Shown one piece after another: positions 47,685 to 61,000 of a DNA stretch of 64,000 nt; the first letter of the stretch is position 1; every line of letters begins with the position of its first letter. This DNA is from Clitopilus passeckerianus (Eukaryota; Basidiomycota; Agaricomycetes; Agaricales; Entolomataceae): the NCBI GenBank assembly GCA_944990035.1, contig CALYLX010000142.1, positions 682,001-746,000 of the forward strand, read 5' to 3'. The notes under the pieces were generated by a model. It had not been told where the DNA came from and did no database searches. It saw only the letters and a program-made list of their open reading frames with translations. Made by a program: the position numbers and the translations under genes.

Positions 47685-49223
47685 ATGGCACCTCTACCTA
47701 CTCCTCCTTCTGGGTCCTTCTCATATCCTCCCACTTACTGCGACGTTGAGCCTCCTGAATACTCATCTGTCCCAGCATGCGGCGAGCGCATGCTCCAGCT
47801 CACTCCGAGGCACACTCGGCCCACTCCTACGGGCACTTTCGTAAAATCCTCTGGCAATGTCACTGTGTCGCTATTCGACCAAGAAGATGGCGCTGCGACA
47901 CCAACTTACGGCCGACACGCGGTCATCAGTGGTCTGGTGAACATCAAGCATCCCGAAAAGGTCTCCTCCGTCACCTTCAAGGTATATTTGGTCACCGGGC
48001 CATCCTTCTTCACCAGTGTCTCATGCTTTGACAGATTGAGGGCAAAATTGATGAAGTTACGTCTGAGGCGGGTTCACATGTGAACACTTTCCTTGCACGT
48101 TCTTCCATGCTCTGGAAGAAGCGATCATGCGAGGATATCTGCCCAGATTTCCTCCCGTTCACGACCAACCTTCCCTCTCACTCCTCGCACGGAGGCTCCG
48201 AGCAACCTCTGCCTCCGACTTTCAAAGCAAGTCATCCTGGTGTTCCCGCATTGTTCGTCGACGTCAAGTATCATGTCGTCATTCACGTCGCGTACTCAAG
48301 ATATTCCTTCGACCTGTTGGGCAAGAATAAAGTGTACGACCCTTCCTTATCTAATAATATTTCGTCTTTGTTTGACCCTGCATCCATTAGCATTGAAATC
48401 CCTTTCACTTATGTTCCTCGAACACGAGCCCACCGACCCATTGTAGCTGCACCTTGTATCTTCTCCGCAGTGAAGACTTCGCCAGACGAGTGGTACCAAA
48501 TTCACTCACCCATCAAGCCACGATCTGGGCTCAATATCGACCCAGTTGAGGTCTTGGTAGGTTCCCAGTTTATTCTTTATTACTTCTGTGTCCTAACGTT
48601 TCATTCCAGATGTTCATCCCCGCCGCTCGGGTTTATGGCCTCCGTGACAAGATTCCGTTCCACATACAACTCAGTGGTCCCCTCTGTTCCCTCCGAAAAT
48701 TTGTGCTACCCGAATCCGAGATTCAGCACCCTTCTGAATCCTCCAAAGGCAAGATCAAGAAGCACCCCATCCAAGCACAGCCTATCTTCACCGTCAAAAT
48801 CGTTCGACAAACGGCCGTCGACGCGAAGTCACAGACTTTGTGGAGAAATGCGACCATTGGTGTTGGTGATGTCTGCGAGATTCCCCCAGACATGTACCCT
48901 GATGAGCCAGAGGAAGTGCAAGGGAAGTGCCGAAGAATGCATCTGGATTGGAAAGGGGAGATTCAGGCAATGGATATTGTCAAGGCTGGGGGGTTCAACG
49001 CTATGAATGTCACTGTTAAGGTGTGTACACTCAGATATTACGACTCTTCCAGCGTGACCAAACAATTCTTCCACAGGACTCCCTCGTCCTCGGCATTCAA
49101 CCCCCCGCGGTTCAGAACGAACCTGCGCCTTTCCTAACGGTTCAGATCACCATTCCTATTCGACTCGTCACGGATTCTTACATTGAAGTAACCGATTACG
49201 AGGTGGACAATCTCGGGACTTAG
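47685..49223 (+). CDS. Arrestin-like protein
   Basis: Exons 47685-47981, 48035-48333, 48391-48556, 48610-49020 and 49077-49223 give 439 residues. A Pro-rich start (PLPTPPSGSFSYPPTYCDVEPPEYSS, with PPTY and PPEY) precedes a beta-rich arrestin N-like fold (GRHAVISGLVNIKHPEKVSSVTF, IEGKIDEVT), LPPTFKASHPG, VKYHVVIHVAY, then a C-like part (VYGLRDKIPFHIQLSGP, FTVKIVRQTAVDAK, FLTVQITIPIRLVTDSYIEVTDYEV). Fungal alpha-arrestins bind Nedd4/Rsp5 ligases by PPxY motifs and drive endocytosis of transporters; the two N-terminal motifs fit that role, though here it is inferred. The intron at 48334-48390 is a multiple of three and could be read through. Confidence 0.8.
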
Positions 49224-51674
49224 GCATCTTTTGCCACTGCCTCAACTGCGATTCTGCATCCTTATTTGGCATCAACTGCCGTCTACCTATGCCTCTGCGA
49301 ACTGGCGCTCCGTGCCTTGACGCCCTCCAAATACTTACTGTCTTCATGATGGGAGTCAGTTGTACAACTTTCGACCGATGGGATGGAGGTCCATGTGGTC
49401 CAACATAAGTGCTGTTTGGACCGACCTCTGGTGCCTATCGGTTAACCATATGTTCGCTCGTCTGGCGAAGCTTCTTCACATATGCTGCATATATTTTACT
49501 CCTTGGATATTATGTTCTTTGGATACCTCTTGTGTTACACCTTAGGATTATTGTCATTATTTACACCGCATTGGATACCCGAATGACACTTGCGCTTGCT
49601 TTTAATTTTCCCCCGACCTCCATCTGCCTGAGCTAAAGATATTTTCTGACCCCAGATTGGACTTCCCCGTACGATTCACTGTCAAAGGCCCGTTTGAATC
49701 TGGCCTTGACGGTTCCGGGGATGAGGACCTCCCCGGTCCGAGTAATCTCAATGACATTTTCGGACTTATCGACCGATCGGTTCAATTGGCTGGGCTAAAG
49801 TGATTCCAGCGTACCTGCTTCTCGTCCACACAAGCCAATCACAAGCCACTCTCAGAGGCGCTGGCGGCTGAGGTGAGACTGATATTGCCCCGAAGAGATT
49901 CATGAGGGCGACTAACGGCAGCAAGCTTGCCTTCTGCCATTAGGCGCTGAGGAAAGCTCGGTATTGACCAGGAATTTTTGTGGAATAACCGGAATATGAG
50001 AAGCACCTTTCACTTCCTCGATTAACTACAGTTTGTGGTCAGTCAGATGGAGGTTACTTTTACCTTGAATCTTTGTTATTCAACGGCTGGTCATGTGTGC
50101 GGTACGCAATTTGCTTGTGTGGGAGGAATTACTGAGTCCGACCCTGTGGTGCTGGACATCGGTCTTGGTGGGTCTATCTCAGCTCCAGTCTAAGAGTTGC
50201 TGTTCACTGTGCCCTTGGTCACAGCAAAAGGCTCAGGCTCTCACCGATAAGAGGTGGGTTAGACAATTATGTGGCTCAGGGATTTCGATCGATGTGCCTT
50301 TCATAACTTGGCTGGTTGAAAGAGGCAAGCGCGTTTTCTTGGATACAGAAATTACAAAGCTGGTGTACCTGGGCCTGAAATGCATCTTGAAGGGATTGCC
50401 CCCTCAAGTGCCTCGTAGTTCAGCCTTTTTCGCGGACGGATATCGGTGACATAACCGAAAGCCTTGTCAGTACCTACCGATCCAAAAGCGCCCTGAATAA
50501 TGGAATACTTGGTGTACTCAGTTAATAGACCTTCTCTGCAATACCTCCAACAGAGCACGGTAGTATTCTGGATGTGCCACCCGATGTAGACAGGCTACGA
50601 GAGCCTCTTCCACAGCCCGACGTGAGTCGTATTCTCGAAGGTATAATGAGTCTGGGCCTATGTGCATGGGCTGAAGACTCAGATGACTTGGATACACAAC
50701 TAAAAGCGCAGATGCTCTCGAATCTTCTGATCTCTAGCTAGATGTCGCGGGACTGTGACTTCTTCAGCCAGGTAGAAGGAGCCCGGTGTGCGATGATATT
50801 ACAGATAAAGTGAGTGCCGAGACGGAGCCGCCGGAATGCACTCAAACCCAGCCTGGAGGCCTCAAGGCCACCGAATCATGAGCTGAGGCAGAGCTGAGTG
50901 GAGGGCCATCAATTCGTGATCTCGCCGAGTTGGCGCTTGATTGGTACTTGTATGTCACTACCACCATCTGTGGAGATGCAGATGTTATACAACTTGATAA
51001 TGCATGCACGTTGCGAGATATACGTACGGGGACTCTGTTCTTGAAGAACCAATCCACCTGACAAGCTCAGCTATATCACAAAGCTCCGACATCAACACTG
51101 GCACCTAGACCTCAGAACCATTCATTCAAGCTTTCAAACAGACGCTTCTGGCCCATCATGTGTTTCCATCTGCTTGGGGCGACCTCTGGCTGCTGTGGGA
51201 TCACTTGACACTAGTCTTACGACATTACCCATGAACGTTCTTCCTGTCAAGCCCTCCTTAGGAAGCACGCTCTATATTCATTCGGTGAGTAGGAAGTGCC
51301 GGAGAACAGGTAATTGGAGCCAGATATCACCCAGATCATGTTTGTTCGTTATTTGTCAGTATGAATGGTGGACGACAATAAAAGAGACGGGCGGGACAGG
51401 AAGTCCCCAATCATACAACTTGTCTACAATGGGTGGTGAGCCTTTTAGTTGCGATTTCCCGTAGCCGCCTGATGAGATATGTTGAGCAGAAACAGTCGAG
51501 AAATTTGACTCCATTGTGGCCGCTGGAGAAAGGACTTGTCATTGGCTCGGTCTCGATCCAAAAAAAATCGCCATGATAAGCAGATACTGGACAATTGGCA
51601 AATCTATACAGGGTGCGCACTCGATGTAGCCGCTATACACCAAAGATTGACGCTTTGATCCTGGTTTTAGCACG
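49224..51674. other. Gene-poor interval
   Basis: About 2.4 kb with scattered short frames on both strands, none with a recognisable motif, good splice structure or terminal repeats. The first 300 bp are probably the 3' region of the arrestin-like gene. Confidence 0.45.
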
Positions 51675-52012
51675 ATGGAGAAGAGTAAAGCCTATAAGCG
51701 CCCTTGTGGTATGTCCCTATACATTTCTTTCTGGTCGATTTAGGCTTAGTTTACCTAGGTATTGGCGAGCCGCGTTCTGGCAATGCACTTTGGATCGTTC
51801 GATTGGATTATGATCCAGATAAAGGGATTCACTTCAATGCACGCAAACCAAATGACCAGAACACAAAGCTTGCCGCTTGCTGGAATCACCCTGTGTCAGA
51901 GGACGAGTACGTCAGGCAGCTTAACGGCATAGCTGGCTTAGATGCTCAGCAAATTTGGAAGCGTTGGAATGAAGGCCGCTGGATTGGACCTGTACCCACT
52001 ACTACTGAGTGA
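51675..52012 (+). CDS. Small hypothetical protein, 100 residues
   Basis: Two exons (51675-51708 and 51744-52012) joined by a 35-nt intron (GTATGT...TTTAG) give 100 residues, beginning MEKSKAYKRPCGLVYLGIGE and ending RWIGPVPTTTE. The sequence has a natural amino-acid mix, with ALWIVRLDYDPDKGIHFNAR and IWKRWNEGRW, so it is likely real or recently real. I recognise no family; no signal peptide or membrane helix is seen. The very short intron is a weak point. Confidence 0.5.
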
Positions 52013-52539
52013 TTGAATGTAACCACTTTTTGGCTTGCGTTCCTATGATGATTTTGATGTTTCTCAATATCACGTTTCGGTTGCAACCTTATGTTGGTGG
52101 TATGATATAAAACCGCAGATGCGATTTCACGTTGCGTGTCGCCGAAAGAGACCGGCAAAGGTTGCATTCGCTCTTTTAGCAGTCAGCAGTCAGCATGTTC
52201 AAGGCAGGAGTAGCACGCTAGTTTGGGCCCGAGTAAGAGGACCGAAGGTCTAGATCTCCTGATGACTTCAGTGTCCCCAAATTGCAGTGCCAAGGTGGTA
52301 AAATTATGCGAAATATACGTTGATGAACAGAATTGCAATGATATATTACATATGCGACAATGAGGATGTGCAAGGTGCAAAGTGCAAAAAATCTATAACA
52401 AATGAAGTGGTATGTAGGATGCCGGGATATGGGGACCAGTGATATGGTGCCGTGAGTGACAGAGAGAAACGAGGTATAGAGAACGAATTCCGCCGATGAT
52501 CAAGTACCAAGAAGGACAAGGACATAAGACTACCATGAG

Positions 52540-54477
52540 CTAAGCTGCAGACCGCTGGCCGACCACGCCACAACGTCTTAGCTTATATCCAAGAAAACAA
52601 ACGAGGACCAATAGGCCAGTCGCCAGTCCCACCGCTAAGCCAGTTGTCCTGTTATTACTGGCCGACGGTCCAGGTGCATTACTCATTGGCTCATTTTCTC
52701 CAGTCGTGTCGACACCGTTCAGTCGGACTTGGACAAATTCGGAATGGGCTAAATTGTAATAGAACGTCAGTCTAGATTCCTTGTAGTTCCTGACAAGTAG
52801 TAGCTTACCCTCGGCAGGATCGGTAGTGGAGAGAAATTGCATGTATGGAGTATTGGTCTTGTTTGAGCCAAGGATGAAGTCACCATAGTCCATCAGGAGG
52901 TAGATGTTGCGAACTTCGAAACTGTCAGACTGGAAATCTTGTAAAGCCAAGGAATGGCCACTCACGGAACGCCATGCCCAGAACCATGTCATAGTTTGGG
53001 TCATGACCAGTATCATATGAAAACGGCTGAAACTGAATGAAGTCAGTGTCAAGCGCCTCGGCAGGGTATCTATTGAGCTCACAGTCCCAATGCAAGCTTT
53101 CTTGCCACCTGAATTTGTAATTCTCGGAATTCCCAAAGATTCTGGATCGCTAAGAGCCCGAGGCATTCAGTTGCGTGATATGGAATATGGAGGAAAACAC
53201 ATACAGAGTCGCATCCAAGGGGTGGATGGGATACCGTACTCCAGCAAACTTGAAGGTAATGTTCACTTCTTGCGAGCATGGTACTGTCCAAACCAGGCCA
53301 ATGCGCGGGATGTCCCTTTGTTCAGCTCCACGAAATCTGTTGTATATAGCCGCAACTGCGTAACTGGAAACGTCTGAATGAAAAAATAAGGACATAGATA
53401 ATCCTTAGATAGTACCTGGGAAGCTGTGGAAGGCTGAATCCTGTGTCAATGACGGCAGTCAGCTGCTGTGGGTTCGTGCTTGCTGAAACTCTTGAGGTCA
53501 GGTTGATGGATTGACCGTCAGGCCCTATCAAGCCATCTTCGTCAAGGAGGATCTGGAAGTGTTGATCGTCGTGTTGTGTGGGGTCAACATCTAGGACGGG
53601 AAGTTTTGGCTGCTGAGAGATATTCTTATAGTCGTCGAGAACCTCCCCAATCGTGAGTCTGCCAGACTTCAAGCCATTTGGGTCTAAGGTCTGTGGTGAG
53701 TGAAAGCGTTGGCTAGAATTCGGTGGGCACAGTACCGTGGCTTCGACCTAGGAGAACTGTGATGTAGTTTGGGGTGGATCGGTTCTCGAGGAAGATGCGA
53801 TCCAGCAGGGCAGCGCCGGTGTCATTTCCTATGATCTGATAGACATGGGATCCATTATTAGGTCCAAGCCCTGTGAGAGATAACTTATGTGAGCACAGAG
53901 ACAAGAAGGAAGATTATGGTATACCTATGATCCCATCTCCCTCCACAATCCCCTTGCTTGCTCCTGTAGATACTTCCACTATGCCGAGCGTAAATTACAA
54001 CGGTTTGGCTGAAAATGGTGCGGAACCCACGGAAAGCTTGATTCTGTACTGAATGCCCACCGAAGTCAACTTGGGCAGTCTTTATGAGACCTGTTTCTTT
54101 GTGAGCGAGGGTATGAAGAAGTTGAGATCCGGCATACCAGTAACAGATCCTATAGCATAATTTATTGTCGCAGAATTTGGCGTCAAAGAGCTGTTGGCAA
54201 CTTGTTCCGCAATCCAGAGGTCCGAGCTGCACCAAGATTAAGTTACAAATCTTGGACTAGATCGAGGAAGTACGAACCTGCCCGTGTCAACCAGCAGAGA
54301 ATACTGATTTCCTCCTATCGTGATATCGGCGTAATAGCTCACGTCCGCGTGGTTTGAGAGGTATACCGACTCGCCACTTCTTCTAGTCAGTGCCTTATTT
54401 CGTGCATGGAGGTCGAGCTGGATAGCCAAAGCGTATGAAATCAAATAGAGGTAAAAGATGAGCTGTAGAAAAGTCAT
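52540..54477 (-). CDS. Membrane-anchored pepsin-like aspartic protease (minus strand)
   Basis: Starts at ATG 54477 with a signal peptide (MTFLQLIFYLYLISYALA). The first catalytic aspartate lies in SLLVDTG, joined after an intron to SSDLWIAEQ; the second is in TAVIDTGFSLPQLP. Other family signs are GPDGQSINL, RLTIGEVLDDY and YDMVLGMAF. The end is a C-terminal membrane helix (GLAVGLATGLLVLVCFLGYKL) with a short basic tail, so the enzyme is probably bound to the plasma membrane or wall side. Introns of about 50-60 nt are numerous. It faces a similar gene at 55370-57412, and the two are probably old duplicates in head-to-head order. Confidence 0.83.
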
Positions 54478-55369
54478 GAAATAATGAAAGAGTGACTGAG
54501 AGCAAAGGAGTGTGTATGTCGACTTCAGAGGCTATCCATCAGATGACTGGACTCTTGGGCTCTTGGCGGTAAGAGCAGAAGAGCAGGATAATTCCGTCTT
54601 GTCCTGGCCATGTCATAAAAACCGCAAGGCATCCGGACCCTGCCGCGCTTATGATCTTTCGAAAAGGGTATCACTGGATAATACGGAGATCATAACACCC
54701 AATCCGAACAAGATGAGGGATGCAAACCTTCCAGCAAGGCTGCATTATTGGAAATACATTGTTTTGCAGTTGTTTTCAATTTTTAGAAAAGCATACAACA
54801 AGCCCAGTTGAATGTGTTCAAGCTACAGGTGTGAGCCCCTGGCGCGGCATGTATGTTGGATACTTGGCCAGTGGGAACGGCAGAGTATTTTTATCTGACG
54901 TCGTGTCTTCTAGGTTCGCAGCTACTGTATGGTGGTGCCTTCGGAGCGGGTTGCTAGTCGGAAGCGAAATGAACAGGAATAGACTAGAGTTTGGAAATTG
55001 ATTTAGCGGTCGAGTGCATGAATACCACAGGGCAGGAACATTGCAGTTTCTTCGTAGAAAATGCAGCAAGACAAAGTTCATGTTCCACGACAGTCGTTAT
55101 TCTGACAAGATTTTTTATTTTCTCTTGAAGCCAAGAGTTGAGGGAGGCCAAGACTTTGCGCAGTTAAAGAGCAATGGCAGTGATGGTTTGACTCTGACAA
55201 GCGATGATCCCACGGCAACCAGCTCTGCAGCATCACGGTATTCCTCCCCCGTCGCCTTCGACACCAACCTCAAGACCAACTACGTTCTTTTCCCCTTCAC
55301 TCCTTCGAGCTCATATTTAGGCTCTTTCTTCAGCATCTCACTAGTCATTCTTTATAACTAACGTCGTGG
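54478..55369. promoter_or_regulatory. Divergent promoter of the two aspartic protease genes
   Basis: About 890 bp lie between the two start codons. The right part (about 55240-55365) is pyrimidine-rich (CTCCCCCGTCGCCTTCG, TTCCCCTTCACTCCTTC), a common fungal promoter trait, next to the start of the plus-strand gene. No clear operator is identified. Confidence 0.4.
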
Positions 55370-57412
55370 ATGCGCTCCTTTATCCCCCTCCCTCTTCTTT
55401 TGACGATTTTCAATGCCCTACCAACGATTTACGGGGCGAAGGTCCCCTTCGAGGTTCACATCGGTAATAGCCACCACAGATTGAGCAAGCGAACGTCGAT
55501 CATGTCGGTGACCAATAATGGAAACGCTCAGTATATCGGAAATATGACCATCGGAGGGACTGCAGTCAGGGTTTTGCTAGATACTGGCAGGTATGAATGT
55601 CGACCTGAACAAGTATGTTTTCGTGCGGCTAATCCTCTTATTTCAGCTCGGATCTGTGGGTGGCGTTTCCTAACGCTATACCTCAAACAAAGGACCTTGG
55701 AAAAGGTGTCTCATTGGCCTATGCTGTCGGTTCTGCAGCAGGTTCGTTTTGAAGTTATTCTGTTGGTTTCAAAGTTACTAAAGGACTTGCGTGTGCTCAG
55801 GGAATGTCAACAGCGCAACAGTTCAGCTGGGATCATACACCGTCAATGACCAGGCATTCCGTAAGTTATTCACTGGGCCATCCACTTCCCGTCTCCATGT
55901 ATGCTAAACAAAAAATATCTGTAGTTCTTGTGAAAGATACTTCGACATTCTCCTCCGATATACATCTTCAAGGATACGATGGTCTGCTTGGTCTCGGACC
56001 CAACAAAGGAAGTGTTATCCGCAAAAAGCTTGACGGTGACACTGGCGACACTACCCTTACCCACATCTTTGAGCAGGACCACTCCTCCAACAGCTACATC
56101 ACTTTCCTTCTTGACCGCAAGATTGCAGGCGCTGTGGACCCCAATCAAAAATTTAGCGGCCAGCTTACCATTGGAGAAGTCGCTAAAGGCTTCGAGAATA
56201 TTGTCAACCAGCCCAAGCTTGATGTTGACAAGGTCAACAGGCTGCTTTCTTCAGATCAACATTGGCAAGTATTGACGGACAAGAATATCGGAATTATTGG
56301 TCCCGACGGCAATCCCATTATTGTCGATTCCATCGTCCCCAGTGCACCTGATGGCCAATACGTCGCTGTCTTTGATTCTGGATTCACATTTAGGCAAGTG
56401 TATTTTGCTTCGTAATTCTCGATTTATCCTCATCCCCCGATAGTCAAGTTCCTCGTGATGTATCCGATGCTATTTATGGTCGTGTTCAGGGTGCCCAATA
56501 CGACACGAAGCAAGAGCTATGGCTCATCCCCTGCGGGCAATACCTCAACATTTCGATGAACTTCGGAGGTGTCAATTACCCAGTGCATCCCCTTGACACC
56601 GTGGATAACAACTTCGCGCAAACTGATAAAGCTGGAAATCCTATTTGCATTGGCTCTGTACGTCACTACAGTCCACTTGTCACCATTGATTTAACTCATG
56701 ATATGCTTCATGTTTAGTTCCAACCAATCACTTCCGCATTCAGTCTCCTCGGCCATTATGATATGATTCTGGGGATGAGCTTCTGTATGTTCAATAATTC
56801 CCTTTCCTTGACCCATGTCTAATGCAACACGTAGTGCGTAACGCATACACCCTTCACAACTTCGGTAGCTGGGCAAACGGCGCATCGGGTGACCATCCTT
56901 ATATTCAGCTCTCACCCACTACAGACGCGCAAGCAGCCAAGGACGAATTCATTAAAGTTCGCCTTGGGGCCAACGGTAACATTAATGATTCAAAATGGAG
57001 CCTCCTCCCTGCCGACCAACAGCAGCATTCTCCCGTCTCTGACGAGGAGAAGAAGAAGAAATATCAAGAGATGATTCTCAGCCGATGGCCTTACATCTTC
57101 GTCGGCTGCCTCGTCTTCGTTCTTCTTGTTACTGGTTTCTGCGTGTGGCGATTCTGCTGCAGGAACAGGCTGAGAGCAAAAAAGCAAGCTAAGATGAATG
57201 CCAAGCTCGACCTCCCGCTCTCACAAGAGGCCAGGAACACGACGTACTTACCTTTGGAGGATTCGAAGTACAGGGGTGACTATTCCCCGGGCCTCTCACC
57301 GATGAAGAGCCCGTACGGAGATTCGACATACTCACTCAACAACAACAACTCTTACGCGGATTTGAGTGCACCACCACAAGCGCACTACCCCGGCTCATAT
57401 CCACCTCGGTAA
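55370..57412 (+). CDS. Membrane-anchored pepsin-like aspartic protease (plus strand)
   Basis: Starts at ATG 55370 with a signal peptide (MRSFIPLPLLLTIFNALPTIYG). The catalytic motifs are VRVLLDTG, spliced to SSDLWVAFP, and VAVFDSGFTFSQVP. The flap and body regions include GYDGLLGLGPNKGS, KFSGQLTIGEVAKGF and YDMILGMSFLRNAYTLHNFG. After a Lys-rich stretch comes a transmembrane helix (WPYIFVGCLVFVLLVTGFCV), then a Cys/Arg-rich junction and a Ser/Tyr/Asn-rich cytosolic tail ending HYPGSYPPR. It has the same domain order as the neighbour at 52540-54477 but a longer tail. It probably acts on secreted or wall proteins. Confidence 0.87.
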
Positions 57413-58016
57413 AGCCTGGCGATGACACCTCAGCCCGCGAATCAGCCTTTGTACAATACCCATCGACTTGCATTGCCCTTTCACAGCATCGTACCCTACA
57501 GCCTGACCCCACGCCATCGCACCGATGAAAATAATTTACAACGTATTTATTCTGGACTCCTGTCTATCATTCCCTAACGTCTGTCCTTTCTTTGCTATCC
57601 TTGATGCTTTGGGTTCCACGTATATTATTACTACGCATTCCCCCTTTTCGCTGGTCGATTGCCCCTTCAGTACCTACACACATATTTGATACCGAACAGC
57701 TAGCTCTGTAGTTCTGTGCTGCATGCGGGACAGATGGTTCATTGTGAATAAACGATATCATAGATCCCTTCCCCAAAGCTGTCGTTGTGCAGAGGTTGTG
57801 CAATTTTTTTGGATGAAAGTTCAGGGGTGCACGGACCCACATGGTCAATCCTTTACAACATGACTCCATGCCCTTTTAGTAACTTTTGGCAACCTCCGAC
57901 GCAATGAGGCAGATGAAGGCTCAATTGGGTTCTAATCTACGCGCAGTGCAACTACTGCTTTCAAGTCCTTTGGTGTTCGCGGTTTAAGCCCCAGCGAGAA
58001 TCCCTCCAGGCGCAGT
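57413..58016. other. Intergenic region
   Basis: About 600 bp with the 3' end of the protease gene and the presumed promoter of the NB-ARC gene. No coding signal seen. Confidence 0.5.
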
Positions 58017-61000
58017 ATGGGTCGCATGAGGACTTTTCAACGGCCTCCTCCGAGCGGAGCAGTCATTTTCTATGGGGGAAAGCCTACCAGGAAGGATAGC
58101 CGGAATCTATCAGAGGACCCACATTTGAAAGAAGATAGTAGCGATGAAGACGTGTCTGAAGAAGTTTCCATTGCTTCAGGAAGAACCTCAACCTCAACAG
58201 GGGTGACGGACGTCTCGCAGCTCTCGCTCTCGGACTCGGACTACAGGACCTCATTGTCGAGCGGTACGCACGTCTATTACATGGATATGTTCTATGATGA
58301 CTCAACAAAAATCCCAACGTGTTATAGAATCTCATCCCAGTTCTGCAAATGGTAGAGCATTGCACGACTTTGCGGCCATCATAACTCTGTCGAAGGAAAT
58401 CATTGGAATCTTCTCCTACGCGCCATACGTTCAGGCCGTCGCAAAAACGCTACTTCAGATTATTCAAATTGCTGAGGTTGGTCCCTGGCCTTTGCATCCC
58501 TCCGACCGCCCTTGAAACGCATCTACAGGAGGTCCAAACAAACAGAGATCGAGCAAATGAGCTTGTACAGAAGATCGTTCTGTACGCAGGGGTTATCTTT
58601 GAGGCGTTGAAAAGCCCTCCCGTTAGATCTGGACCCACCTTGAATGACTTAAGAGCCGATCTCTTCAGCTTGGAAAGTATGCGTTTCTGTGATCTATCCA
58701 CTTCGACCACTCTCTGATAGGCTTCACAGGGTTTTAGAGTCCTCGCTCGCAACTCTACGGTCACTGTTTGATAAGAGCAACACATCTCGCTTTAACCAAG
58801 TTTTGCGTCGAGGAGAGCATCTGGGGCAAATACAGGAACTGGATAGGAAGCTTGACACCGTAATCACCTCCTTCCAGGTATTCACATCCATATATTTGAT
58901 TTATGGTACTGATTGACCTCGTCCTAGGTTAGATCTTCCATCGCCCTCCGTACCAACCAACCTCCACCACCGGGAACCGCCCAGGTGTGTACATGCATGG
59001 TGTTGTTAGAATACGCACCTAGACTGACGAATACGAAGGCGGACTCGGCCAAGAAAGACGCAAACCGGCCTCCGCCTTTGACAAGACTCAGGTCCAAACC
59101 ACGTATCATGTATGGAAGAACTCAAGAGATCTCCCAACACGTTGATATGATATTAAACCATTCCCCTGCTCGCATCGCTATCCTCGGCCCCGGTGGCATT
59201 GGCAAGACCTCTCTGGCTCTTGCGGTCCTTCATGACGAGAAAATAGTTGCTCGCTTCGGCTCGAATCGTCTATTCCTTTCCTGCGAGGCCGCCACCTCCA
59301 GCAATCACATACTGGGTGATCTTGCTTGGATTCTCAACCTGTCAATCGAAGGAATCCAAGATAGACTTCTCGATGTCATTTGCGAGTGGCTCCAAGCCTC
59401 GCAATTTATCCTTGTCTTGGACAACTTCGAGACTCCATGGGAAACTCCAGAGGGGAGATCAGAGGTAGAGGCGTTGTTGCACGAATTGGGTAGCATCGAG
59501 ACCTTGACTCTCATAGTCACTATGCGAGGTTCGCAGCATCCCGTCGACGTTGCCTGGAGCCAGTTGTCACCACCTCTCCAAAGTCTCGATATGGACTCTG
59601 CCATGCAAATCTTCAAAACAATCTGCAAACAGGATGACGAATACGCCTCCAAACTCGTTGTTGCGGTTGATTGTGTCCCGCTTGCAGTAACATTGCTCGC
59701 CAATTTAGCAGCAGTGGATGGGGAGACCACACAGGCGTTATGGAAGAGGTGGTCGTCGGAGAGCACAAGCATGGTCGAGAGCGGCAGTGGTAGGCTCTCA
59801 AGTGTGGATTTCTCAATCCAATTGTCCGTTTCCAGCCCACGGATGAAAAGGCATCCGGATGCTCTGAGATTACTGAGTGTCATTTCGCTCCTGCCACATG
59901 GCGTGTCCAAGGAACTTGCACTCTGGCTGGAGAATGGCGTACCCGGCATCAGTAACCCTATGAAGGCGATGGCGACGTTGCGTCAGAACAGCCTTATCTT
60001 CCCCTGCTCCTCCGGGACCATACGCCTCTTGAGCCCCATCCGTCTTCATGTCCTTGCTCGACACCCCCCTCCGCCGGAAGCTAAACGCGCTCTGCAAGAT
60101 CACTACATGGCCCTCGCCTACCAAGCAGGTTCTAACGATGCCACCTCCGTTCGAGACCGCCTTTGTCGCGAGTCTGGGAACACCGAAACGATGCTCATTA
60201 ATGCACTCAATGATACCCCATCCCCCCAGCGTTTGGAAGAAGTTGCACAGGCTATCCTATCGTATTGCCATTATACCTATATGCACGGTTTATGTTCAGC
60301 TCGTGCCCTCTCGCTGGCCATTCAGAAGCTAGAGCAGCATCCCTCTCCCTCCGATATTCGCTCTCCAGTCCGGCCATTACCACAAACCTGTGATCAAAGT
60401 AAAGTTCGTCACGTTTGGCGTCGCCGGTTGGGTGGACTCCGCTTCTGGAAAGCGCAAAACACTCCCGGGGAAGCGCAACCCGCCGAAAATACCCTCAAAA
60501 CAGCCGTCATCCAATACCTCAAACTGCGAGCAGATTGTCTCGGATGCCTAGGCCAATTGCAGGCTCGTGAAATCAATCTGGAAGAAGCGGAGGATAGCTT
60601 CAACGCGGCAAAAGCACTGCATATGCAAGCAGGAGACCTCGCCGGTCAAGCATACGATGTGCATAATCTTGCTTGTCTCCTCAGCAGGAACTGGCTTGAT
60701 TATACGTCCAATTCAGAAGATTCTGACCGGTGCATTGAAATGTTTGAAGAAGCCTCAAAATTACACGAGAAGGCAGGCGATAAAGGTGGAATGGCGTATG
60801 ATCTGTTGGGTCTTGGGAATCACCTTCTACAGACTCCGGATCACGCCCGTGCAGAGGATACAATGCTGGAAGCTGTCCAGCTATTCAGGGCTGCGAATGA
60901 CCGTAGCGGGGAGGCATCGTGTCTGACCGGGCTTGGTCAGGCGAATCTCACCTGTTCGGAATTCGCAAAATCCAAGGATTATTTCGAGCAGGCCCTTGCC

